64,000 bases of DNA from 40CM-2-70-7 sp035631315 (lineage in GTDB: Bacteria > Gemmatimonadota > Gemmatimonadetes > Gemmatimonadales > GWC2-71-9). The position numbers and the translations under genes are program-made. Of this stretch, positions 51,993 to 59,555 are shown piece by piece. The notes under the pieces are model-generated. The model saw nothing but the letters and a program-made list of their open reading frames with translations. It was not told the origin of the DNA and did not search any database. The first letter of the stretch is position 1. Every line of letters starts with the position of its first letter. Location: the NCBI GenBank assembly GCA_035631315.1, contig DASQIZ010000115.1:13505-77504 (forward strand), read 5' to 3'.

Positions 51993-52016
51993 GCTAAGTC
52001 GCCAAGTCGCTAAGTC
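51993..52016. repeat. Tandem octamer repeat (three copies)
   Basis: GCTAAGTC, GCCAAGTC, GCTAAGTC in direct tandem, preceded by CTAGCC; same unit and same flank as the array at 41774-41805. It lies in the divergent gap between the DinB-like gene and the ADOP permease gene. Confidence 0.7.
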
Positions 52017-52081
52017 TGTAGTTCCGCGCAACCATTACCTGGCTGCATTCATCCAATAGGCAATCCTTTTCGGGGACCCCT

Positions 52082-54595
52082 GTGCATTTCGAATCCTTGC
52101 GCGCCGACACCGTCTACGCACTGCGCGGTTTCCGCGCTCGCCCCGGCCTCGTCAGTGTCATCGTCCTCGTCTTCGCTCTCGGCCTGGGCGCCAATGCCAC
52201 GATGTTCGGCGTTCTGGACCGGCTTCTCCTCAGGGCCCCCGATCACGTCACCGATCCTGACCGCGTGTACGGCGTCGGGACGCACACCATCGGCGAGCCG
52301 TGGACCCAGAGCACGTTCTCGTACGCGGACTATGCGGATTTCCGGGACAACGTCCCGGGCTTCGTCGACGTGGCCGCCGCCACCATGGCCGTCACCAACC
52401 AGCGCCAGAACTTCCCGCTCGGTAGAGGCGCCAGCGCCGATCGGGTCGCAGGCGAACTGGTGAGCTGGAACTTCTTTCGGACTCTTGGCGTGCGTCCGGC
52501 GCTGGGGCGCTTCTTCCTTCCGGGGGACGACAGCACGGGCGCCGACCGGGCGGCGGTCATCGGGTACGGGTTCTGGCGCCGGCACTTCGGGGGACGTGCC
52601 GACGCCATCGGCCGTCAGATCGAGATCGGGAAGTACCGGTACACCGTGGTGGGTGTGGCGCCGAAGGGCTTCACTGGTGTGGAGCTGCCTGAAGAAGACG
52701 TCTGGCTCCCGGTGCACGTAGCGGATGGCCTCCGGTTCGACGCCACGTCCCAATGGGACAAGAGCCGGACCTCCCAGTGGCTGCGCATTGTGGGACGCCT
52801 CCGCCCTGGCGTGTCGGCGGCACAGGCGCGGGATCAGGCGACGTCCGTGTACCGGGGGATGGAGGAACAGCGGATCGCGCAGCATCCCGATTGGAGCCGG
52901 TGGATTCATCCCGACTCTGAAGTCGCTGTGATGCCTTCCATCATTCCTTCCAAGGCTGTGTCCGACGCTGACAGCGACGTAAAGATCGCGGTGCTCCTCT
53001 CCGCGATGGCGGTCGTGGTACTGATCATCGCCTGCGCCAACGTCGCCAACCTGCTGCTCGTCCGTGCGCTGGCCCGCCGCCGGGAGGTCGCAGTCCGCCT
53101 GGCACTCGGCGTCAGCCGCGGCCGGCTGATCAGCCAGCTGCTGGTCGAAGGTGTGATGCTGGCGGGGATGGGAGAAGCCGGCGCGCTCATCATCGCGCTC
53201 TGGGGCTCCAGGGCCATCCGCTCGCTGTTGCTCGGTGACGCTGCCTGGGTCGGATCGGGGATCGACTGGCGGGTCTTCGGATTCACCACCGTCGTGGCTG
53301 TCGCTACCGGGCTGGTCACGGCGCTGGTGCCCGCGCTGCAGGCGGCTCGCACCGACTTGAACAGTGGCTTGAAGCAGGGACGGGCTGATACCGGTGGCGG
53401 GCGTTTCGGCGCGCGCTCCATCCTGCTCGCCACGCAGGCCGCGCTCGCCCTGGTTCTGCTCGCCGGGGCCGGCCTTTTCGTGCGAAGCCTTCAGAACGTC
53501 GCGAACCTCCCGTTCGGCGTCGACGTCGACCGGGTGCTCGTCGCGCAGATGAGCGCCGGCAGCGTGGGCCTCAGTCCCGAACAATCACGACGGCTCTTTC
53601 TGGCGTTTGCTGATCGCGCGCGGGCGGTTCCGGGCGTCACCGACGCGGCCGTGTCACTCGGCGTGCCCTTCGGATTGAGCTGGGGTCTCAGCATCAACGT
53701 GCCGGGGAAGCCGAGGCCGGGGCTGCAACGGGAACCGGTACAGTACGCGGTCACTCCGGGATACTTCGGGACCCTCGGCATCTCTCTGCTCGAGGGGCGC
53801 GAATTCACGGACGCGGACCGCGACGGTACCTTGCCCGTGGCCATGATCAACAAGACCGCGGCCGACGTCTACTGGCCCGGTGACAATCCCATCGGGCAGT
53901 GCGCTAAGCTTGGCTCCGATTCCGCGCCCTGCACGACGATCGTGGGGGTAGTCTCCAACACCCGGCGACAGCAGCTCGTCGAGGGACTGGTACCGCAGGT
54001 TTATCGACCGCTTGCTCAGCGCACGGATTCCGGCACGAACAGGACTGCGGCGTTTTTTGGATGGACGCTGGTCGTGCGCGGGGGGGCCGAAGCTGCACGG
54101 CTCGCGGAGCCCATCCGGCGGGCGCTGCAGGGGACCGACCCGGACGTACCGTACGTGACCGTGCGGACGATGGCTGATGTCGTCGGCGTGCAGACCACTG
54201 CCTGGCGTCTCGGGGCCGGAGTTTTCTCGGCGTTCGGGGCCCTCGCTCTGCTCCTGGCCGCCATCGGTCTGTACAGCGTGCTGTCTTTCGGGGTCGCGCA
54301 GCGATTCCGCGAATTCGGAGTACGCCTGGCCTTGGGGGCCCAGGCACCCGACCTGATGCGACAGACCATGGCGAAGGGCCTTGCCCCCGTCATCGCGGGA
54401 CTCGGAGCCGGCGTCTTCCTCGCTGCACTCTCCGCCAAACTCGTCGCCTCCCTGCTCTTCGGCGTCTCGCCACGCGACCCCGGTGTTCTGGGCGCGGTGA
54501 GCGGGATCCTGCTCCTGGTGGCTGCAGCTGCCGCGGTGGTGCCCGCCTGGCGAGCGACGCGCGTCGACCCGGCGTCGGCTCTCCGATCGGAGTGA
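52082..54595 (+). CDS. ADOP-type ABC transporter permease (double MacB/FtsX)
   Basis: An 837-residue permease with two MacB_PCD-FtsX units: first helix VSVIVLVFALGLGANATMFG, periplasmic domain with YADYADFRDNVPGF, FtsX helices with ALARRREVAVRLALGVSRGR, a second periplasmic domain and a second FtsX unit with QRFREFGVRLALGAQAPDLM. This is the Acidobacteria/Gemmatimonadota ADOP family. GTG start after GGGGA. The ATPase partner is not adjacent. Substrate unknown. Confidence 0.9.
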   Translation: MHFESLRADTVYALRGFRARPGLVSVIVLVFALGLGANATMFGVLDRLLLRAPDHVTDPDRVYGVGTHTIGEPWTQSTFSYADYADFRDNVPGFVDVAAATMAVTNQRQNFPLGRGASADRVAGELVSWNFFRTLGVRPALGRFFLPGDDSTGADRAAVIGYGFWRRHFGGRADAIGRQIEIGKYRYTVVGVAPKGFTGVELPEEDVWLPVHVADGLRFDATSQWDKSRTSQWLRIVGRLRPGVSAAQARDQATSVYRGMEEQRIAQHPDWSRWIHPDSEVAVMPSIIPSKAVSDADSDVKIAVLLSAMAVVVLIIACANVANLLLVRALARRREVAVRLALGVSRGRLISQLLVEGVMLAGMGEAGALIIALWGSRAIRSLLLGDAAWVGSGIDWRVFGFTTVVAVATGLVTALVPALQAARTDLNSGLKQGRADTGGGRFGARSILLATQAALALVLLAGAGLFVRSLQNVANLPFGVDVDRVLVAQMSAGSVGLSPEQSRRLFLAFADRARAVPGVTDAAVSLGVPFGLSWGLSINVPGKPRPGLQREPVQYAVTPGYFGTLGISLLEGREFTDADRDGTLPVAMINKTAADVYWPGDNPIGQCAKLGSDSAPCTTIVGVVSNTRRQQLVEGLVPQVYRPLAQRTDSGTNRTAAFFGWTLVVRGGAEAARLAEPIRRALQGTDPDVPYVTVRTMADVVGVQTTAWRLGAGVFSAFGALALLLAAIGLYSVLSFGVAQRFREFGVRLALGAQAPDLMRQTMAKGLAPVIAGLGAGVFLAALSAKLVASLLFGVSPRDPGVLGAVSGILLLVAAAAAVVPAWRATRVDPASALRSE

Positions 54596-54622
54596 CTTGG
54601 CGCCCGCGACTGAGCGCGCTCT

Positions 54623-55387
54623 TCAAGCCAGTTCGTTCAGGTCCTTCTGAAGAGCGGCCAGGTCGAACTGATTGGGGGCGCGCCCGCTCGCCTGGCTGAT
54701 CCAGTCGTTCGACAGCACCGCATATGCCTCGTCGCAGTACGCGTCCCAGAAGGTCCACGTCATCCGCTTGAGCATGCCCCACGTCACGCACGTGAGGCCG
54801 CGTTCGTCGTACGCGACGATCGGCACGGCGTGTCCTCCCCACGATCCCGGTGCGCCGGCGCCTGAGGGGCCTCCCGGCGGGACGGCCCACACTGACTGCT
54901 CCTGCGCGCTCTGGGGCAGGGCCAGCCCGATGTAGCAGTTCCCGAAGAGCAACACCGCGTCCATTACCTGCAGGTGGTTTTTCGGTTCGAGCGCGACGTA
55001 GGCCATGATCTTGTGCTGCGCGATCCCGTGATGCCGCCAGTAGTTCAGGACATCGATCTCCACCGCGCCGTTGTCGTTCGCTCCCGTCCGCGGATTGTAA
55101 CCCGAGACGGCCGAGTAGGCGGCGATGACGGATTTGTCGGTGGGCGTGATGGCATCTCCGGCGTAGGTGGTCCACTGCTCGATCATGTGTCCCGCTGCCG
55201 CGCAGGTGCAGTCGCCGATGGTGTCGTTCGCCATCATCGGCCACTTCTTGACGCGCGACGCCCAGTCTTCCGACGCGGGCGGAGGCGGGAGCGCTTCGCC
55301 TGTGAAATAGGTCGCGAAGAGCAGCGTGCGCGGATCGTGACGTGGGGCCTGCTTGCCAAGCTTCAGACGAGCGTGGTCGCGGCGCAT
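54623..55387 (-). CDS. Papain-like (C1-type) cysteine peptidase, atypical active site
   Basis: A 254-residue protein. Likely nucleophile Cys60 in NDTIGDCTCAAAGHMIEQW and catalytic His186 in WGGHAVPIVAYD. The third catalytic residue, normally Asn in NSWG, is replaced: the equivalent stretch reads CVTWGML (Thr). There is no signal peptide, so it may act in the cytoplasm or be inactive. Relatives of this type occur next to regulatory or phage-like genes, but no such neighbour is here. It is divergent from the 55588 gene, with the four-site array between. Confidence 0.7.
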   Translation of the reverse strand: MRRDHARLKLGKQAPRHDPRTLLFATYFTGEALPPPPASEDWASRVKKWPMMANDTIGDCTCAAAGHMIEQWTTYAGDAITPTDKSVIAAYSAVSGYNPRTGANDNGAVEIDVLNYWRHHGIAQHKIMAYVALEPKNHLQVMDAVLLFGNCYIGLALPQSAQEQSVWAVPPGGPSGAGAPGSWGGHAVPIVAYDERGLTCVTWGMLKRMTWTFWDAYCDEAYAVLSNDWISQASGRAPNQFDLAALQKDLNELA

Positions 55388-55445
55388 TCAACGCTCCTTC
55401 AGAGGTGTCGATGCAGTACCCCGCGGCGATTCGTCACCGAGCCGG

Positions 55446-55523
55446 TTTTGCGACATCCAAGGCACTCGAATGCGACAGGGCGGTAACGGCCTGTCGCAAA
55501 AACGGCCTACACCTGTCGCAAAA
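55446..55523. promoter_or_regulatory. Symmetrical four-site array of TGCGACA / TGTCGCA
   Basis: Four heptamers: TGCGACA at 55449 and 55471, and its complement TGTCGCA at 55492 and 55514. Both like-oriented pairs are 22 bp apart, and the whole set is symmetric about 55484.5. The inner pair has 9-base perfect arms (TGCGACAGG / CCTGTCGCA) with a 10-bp spacer, and three of the four carry outer A/T tails (TTTTGCGACA, TGTCGCAAAA). Likely cooperative binding site of an unknown regulator between two divergent genes. Confidence 0.7.
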
Positions 55524-55587
55524 GCGCCCCCAATCAGTCCAACAATGGCGGTGTATTGCACGCTCACGTTCCACATCGGGAAGCGAC

Positions 55588-56532
55588 ATGCGCCGACCAC
55601 TGTTGGCTCTACTCTTATGTCCCGCGCTGGCCCAGGCACAAACGCCCGCGGTCGTTCGGACCGCCTTGCGGGTAGCCGCGGTCGACTCGAAGGGTACGGC
55701 CCGCATCGCCTCGCTCGCCTTCGTCACGGACGGCGGCGGTCTGCGGTACGACCCGCTCGCCGACGTGTTTCGAGGCACCATCGAGGTCTGGCTTGAAGAT
55801 CAGGAGAGCGCCGGTCTCGGATATCCGCTGCCTGAGCCGGTCAGCATCAATGTGTATTCGGAGGCGGACAGTCTGTCGACCGGCCTGGTGCGGTTCAGCG
55901 GCACTGAGCAACCCGTCCGCCTCTCGATCGTCGCCCACTCGCCTGGGGACTCGGTCAGGATCCAATTCTGGCCCCTGGCCCGCATCGACTCGGTGACCGC
56001 CGCCGTGCGGGTGCTCCCGGCGCTCCGGGTCCGGGTGACTCCATCCAACGTGGCGGCGTGGGGGCTCGAGACGGCGGTCGCCACCGTGGAGCTGCTCGGC
56101 GATGCGCACGGGGAGTTCGGCGTTTCCGTGCGTCCGACCCTCGCCGACCCGGTCACACTCCAGTTCACCCACCGCGACGCCAGATCTGCGGTGCTCCGGT
56201 CTCGCGGCATGGGAGCGGACACCGTATGGGTGTCGGGCGCCGGCCTCGCCCCCACTCAGGCCGTGGTCACGTACGTCTTTCCCCTGGCGCTCCTCATCGC
56301 GCTCGCCCTCGGGAGCACCATCGGGACGACCGCGCTGCAGCTCACCACCAAGACGAAGAGCACGGCGCCCTGGTGGGCCTTCATGCGGGGACTGCTCCTT
56401 GGCGTCGTGGCGGTAGCGGCCTACGCGGTGGGGGTTAAGGCCATTCCTGTGCCGATTCCGGCGCAGGTGGGAGAGGGCGGCTCATTCGTGGTCGCCGCGC
56501 TGGCGTCGTATCTGGGCCTGCGCAAGCGGTAG
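55588..56532 (+). CDS. Exported protein with C-terminal membrane helices, unknown function
   Basis: A 314-residue protein: signal peptide MRRPLLALLLCPALAQAQ, about 200 residues of beta-rich extracytoplasmic domain (FRGTIEVWLEDQESAGLGYP; LRVRVTPSNVAAWGLETAVA), then three C-terminal hydrophobic helices (VVTYVFPLALLIALALGSTI, FMRGLLLGVVAVAAYAVGVK, GGSFVVAALASYLGL). The ATG at 55588 begins the signal peptide. No family recognised. The four-site array in front of it suggests specific regulation. Confidence 0.65.
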   Translation: MRRPLLALLLCPALAQAQTPAVVRTALRVAAVDSKGTARIASLAFVTDGGGLRYDPLADVFRGTIEVWLEDQESAGLGYPLPEPVSINVYSEADSLSTGLVRFSGTEQPVRLSIVAHSPGDSVRIQFWPLARIDSVTAAVRVLPALRVRVTPSNVAAWGLETAVATVELLGDAHGEFGVSVRPTLADPVTLQFTHRDARSAVLRSRGMGADTVWVSGAGLAPTQAVVTYVFPLALLIALALGSTIGTTALQLTTKTKSTAPWWAFMRGLLLGVVAVAAYAVGVKAIPVPIPAQVGEGGSFVVAALASYLGLRKR

Positions 56533-56582
56533 TTCACCGGGGCACTCTTCCGTCCGTCCCCGGGACGGGCAACTATGGTCCG

Positions 56583-57305
56583 ATGAACTTCCGTCACGTC
56601 GTGCTCATTTCGGGGTGCGTGCTGGCAGCGCGCCCCCTCTCGGCTCAACTCAGTGCGCGAGACACCGCTGAATTCCTCACGGTCACCCAGTCCCTTCTGG
56701 ATGCCCTCACCACCGGTGACACGTCGGTGTGGGCTCCCCATCTCGCTCCTGATTGGTTCGAGACCGACGAAGAGGGGAATCGCTCATCGCGGAGTGACTT
56801 TCTCGCGCAGATGCACCCCCTTCCGCCCGGGCAGTCTGGCGTCTTGAAGCTCGGAGCGTGGCACCTGGTTGGTCAGGCGGACTGGGCGGTGATGACTTAC
56901 GACATCAATGAGACGCACCACTACTACGACCAGACACTCGTCACCCGTTTCCATTCCACTGATACCTACGCCCGCGTCAACAACCGGTGGTCGCAGGTGG
57001 CGACGCAGCAGACGGCCCTGCCGACGCCGGTTGCCGGCGTCACGGTCGATCCGTCCAGGCTTGCCGACCTCGCCGGGACCTACGCGCTCACGGCCTCGAT
57101 CTCCCTGACGATCACGGCACGGGATTCCGGGCTTTGGATGTCGAGCGGGAGCCGTCCCGCTCAACGACTGTATGCGCTGACCGATCAACTATTTGTGGTG
57201 CACGGGCGCCGGGGAGTCTGGGTCTTCGAACGAGACGGGCGCGACAAAGTGACCACCCTGGTGTATTGGCGGGACAACAACGGCGTTCGCTGGCGCCGCA
57301 CCTGA
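56583..57305 (+). CDS. Exported NTF2-like (DUF4440-type) protein with C-terminal beta domain
   Basis: A 240-residue protein: signal peptide (VVLISGCVLAARPLSA), then an NTF2-like alpha+beta domain (TQSLLDALTTGDTSVWAPHL; WAVMTYDINETHHYYDQTL; ARVNNRWSQVATQQTALP) and a small C-terminal beta domain (LADLAGTYALTASISLTITA) like those appended to beta-lactamase-type proteins. Function unknown. TATGGT ends only 3 nt before the ATG; no ribosome site. Confidence 0.75.
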   Translation: MNFRHVVLISGCVLAARPLSAQLSARDTAEFLTVTQSLLDALTTGDTSVWAPHLAPDWFETDEEGNRSSRSDFLAQMHPLPPGQSGVLKLGAWHLVGQADWAVMTYDINETHHYYDQTLVTRFHSTDTYARVNNRWSQVATQQTALPTPVAGVTVDPSRLADLAGTYALTASISLTITARDSGLWMSSGSRPAQRLYALTDQLFVVHGRRGVWVFERDGRDKVTTLVYWRDNNGVRWRRT

Positions 57306-57315
57306 GGTGGACACT

Positions 57316-57672
57316 ATGAGCCTTCGCACTGTCGCCGGACTTGCGCTAATGCTGCCCCTCGCGGGGTGCACCGCGGGCTGGAAGCCGGTCACCTTTGACG
57401 CGCAAACCAATTTCAAGCCTCGGGACGACCTGCAGGTCTGGATTCACGGCAAGGCCCAGCGCTGGCATGGGGTTCGGGTGGACTCGGCCACCGTCTCCGG
57501 CGTCCCTCACACCAAGCCTCCCGACTGCGACTCCTGCCGCATCACCGTGCCGAGGACGGCCGTCGATTCGATCCGCGCCGGCGACCCCGATGGCGCATTT
57601 GTGGCGAACGTGGTTGGAGTGGTCGTCATCGGGGGGCTCGGGTACTTCATGTTTTTCAAGCCTGGCGGTTAA
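57316..57672 (+). CDS. Small lipoprotein of unknown function
   Basis: A 118-residue lipoprotein (AGLALMLPLAGC lipobox) with DDLQVWIHGKAQRWHGVRVD, a cysteine pair DCDSC and one C-terminal membrane-like segment (NVVGVVVIGGLGYFMFF). GAGG lies upstream of both the GTG at 57307 and the ATG at 57316; the ATG gives a better signal peptide. It is 10 bp after the NTF2-like gene and probably co-transcribed. Confidence 0.65.
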   Translation: MSLRTVAGLALMLPLAGCTAGWKPVTFDAQTNFKPRDDLQVWIHGKAQRWHGVRVDSATVSGVPHTKPPDCDSCRITVPRTAVDSIRAGDPDGAFVANVVGVVVIGGLGYFMFFKPGG

Positions 57673-59555
57673 GCCCGGTTCACCTTCCAGTAGATCGCGT
57701 AGCGCTCGTCGAAGATCCTGTGGAACGGAACGAACTCGACGTCCTGGGACTGCCCCTGGGTCCGGAACTCGAGCGGCTTGCCCGTGGGCTTGATCCACTG
57801 CGCCGGATCGTCGGACGACACCGTGAAGGCGGGTGCGGGAACCGGATCGAGATGGTACTCGGGCACCTCCCGGGGCTTGGTCGGCTCGGCGCGCAGCGTG
57901 GCGGGGGTGAGCCCCTGCGTCCCAAGCCGGCCCGCGAGCACGAGCGGTCCGTACATCACCGCCTGCAGCGTGGGATCGTCGGGCATCGGGTGCACGTGCA
58001 GGGACATGGGCAGGTCGACGGCGAGTTTGTCTCCATCGCGCCAGCTCCGGTGCACGACGTAGTATCCGCCCGGCTCCGCGAATCCTTCCAGGACTTTTCC
58101 GTTCAGCAACGCGCGATTCTCCCCGGTGGCCCAGTAGGGAACGCGGATGCGGAGTGCGAAACTGGCCGGCTTCCCGGTATGAACCGTGAACGTCATCGAG
58201 CTGCTTTCGGGGAACGTGGTCTCTTGGACGAGCCGGACCCCTCGCTCCTTCCAGTTCAGCGTGGATGGCGCGAAGAGGTTCACGAACACGCCGTCGGCAT
58301 CATGGAAGTAGATGCTGTCAGAAAGCTTGGCGTGGGCTTCGCTCATGGTCCCCGTGCAGCACCAGTAGTCGTGGTAGGGTGTGCCGAAGAGCTTCCAGAG
58401 TCCGGTGGCGAGTGACACGTAGTACATCTTGTCGCCGTCGGCCGGATGCTGGCTTCCGATGATCCCGTTGAAAAGCGCACGCTCGTAGTAGTCGGCGACT
58501 CTGGGGTCGGCGGTCCAGCCGAAGACGTGCCGGGTGAGCTTCAGCATGTTGTACGTCGTGCAGTCTTCCTGGGTGTAGCCCGACAGCGCGCCGGAGAGCT
58601 TGCCCGGATCGGTATCCCAGTCCTCGCCGTTGCTGGTTCCGCCGGTCGCGTAGGCGCGCCGGGTGGTGACTTCCCGCCAGAAATAGCTCGCGACGTCGTG
58701 GTAGCGGGTCTCGCCGGTCAGCTCATACCGGCGGGCGGCGCCGATGACCTTCGGAATCGTCGTATTCGCATGCACGCCCTTCAGCTCATCGCGTCCCGCA
58801 GCGAGGGGCGTGAAGATCCGCTCGTGATCGAACCGGTGCGCCAGGTCGGCCCACTCGTCCTTTCCGGTGACCACGGACAGGTTGTAGAGGACCTCGTTCA
58901 TGCCGCCGTATTCACGCTCGAGCACGCGTGCCATGGCATCGTCGCCGAGGGGTTGGACCCAGCGGGCGGTCCAGCGGGCCATGCCGAGGAGGACGTCGAG
59001 CGCCTGGGAGTTGCCGGCGATGGTGTGCAGGTCCAGGAGCCCCGCCATGATCTTGTGGATCGTGTAGAAGGGGGCCCAGGCGGGTTTGCCGGCGCGCAGA
59101 TGATCGAAGAGGTCCTCAGGAAAGGCGCTCAGGTAGCCTGTGTTCAGCGCCTGCTGACACTTCGCGAGCTCGGCAACGATGTGTCCGCCGCGATCGGCGA
59201 ACTCCGGAGCGGGGAGTGAGGCCGACGCGAGTGCGCACGCGGATAGGTAGTGGCCGGTGTAGTGACCACGGAGCTCGTTGTCCGGCGCTTCCCACCCACC
59301 CAGGGGCTCAGCGGTCGAGGGCAGGCCGGCCGTGATCCGGAACATGTGGAGCAGGCGGTCGGGGTCCTGGGCCAGCAGGAATTTTCGATTCAGCTCGAGG
59401 CCGTCTCGGAGCAGGCCGGGGCCGACAGAGATCTGATGCAGGTCGAACGGGAGTGCTCTCGGCGAGACGTCCGGGGAGGGGGGAGTGGGGAGTTGGAGCC
59501 TCAGTGGGAGAGCCGCGGCCGCTGCGGTCGACACGACGAATTCACGGCGTTTCAT
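57669..59555 (-). CDS. GH127-family beta-L-arabinofuranosidase-like protein, Tat-exported
   Basis: A 628-residue glycoside hydrolase with a twin-arginine signal (MKRREFVVSTAAAAALPL). The cysteine-nucleophile/zinc site of GH127 is complete: Glu330 and Cys332 in YTQEDCTTYN, Cys399 and Cys400 in YHDYWCCTGT, matching Glu338, Cys340, Cys417 and Cys418 of Bifidobacterium HypBA1. An alpha/alpha barrel followed by beta-sandwich domains fits the length. It should remove beta-L-arabinofuranose or a related sugar in the periplasm. It overlaps the next glycosidase gene by 4 bp, so they act together. Confidence 0.88.
   Translation of the reverse strand: MKRREFVVSTAAAAALPLRLQLPTPPSPDVSPRALPFDLHQISVGPGLLRDGLELNRKFLLAQDPDRLLHMFRITAGLPSTAEPLGGWEAPDNELRGHYTGHYLSACALASASLPAPEFADRGGHIVAELAKCQQALNTGYLSAFPEDLFDHLRAGKPAWAPFYTIHKIMAGLLDLHTIAGNSQALDVLLGMARWTARWVQPLGDDAMARVLEREYGGMNEVLYNLSVVTGKDEWADLAHRFDHERIFTPLAAGRDELKGVHANTTIPKVIGAARRYELTGETRYHDVASYFWREVTTRRAYATGGTSNGEDWDTDPGKLSGALSGYTQEDCTTYNMLKLTRHVFGWTADPRVADYYERALFNGIIGSQHPADGDKMYYVSLATGLWKLFGTPYHDYWCCTGTMSEAHAKLSDSIYFHDADGVFVNLFAPSTLNWKERGVRLVQETTFPESSSMTFTVHTGKPASFALRIRVPYWATGENRALLNGKVLEGFAEPGGYYVVHRSWRDGDKLAVDLPMSLHVHPMPDDPTLQAVMYGPLVLAGRLGTQGLTPATLRAEPTKPREVPEYHLDPVPAPAFTVSSDDPAQWIKPTGKPLEFRTQGQSQDVEFVPFHRIFDERYAIYWKVNRA

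Noticed and set aside
55446..55523. CRISPR-like or transposon terminal repeats
   Set aside because: Heptamers in a fixed symmetrical layout between divergent promoters fit an operator better; no transposase or target duplication is visible.
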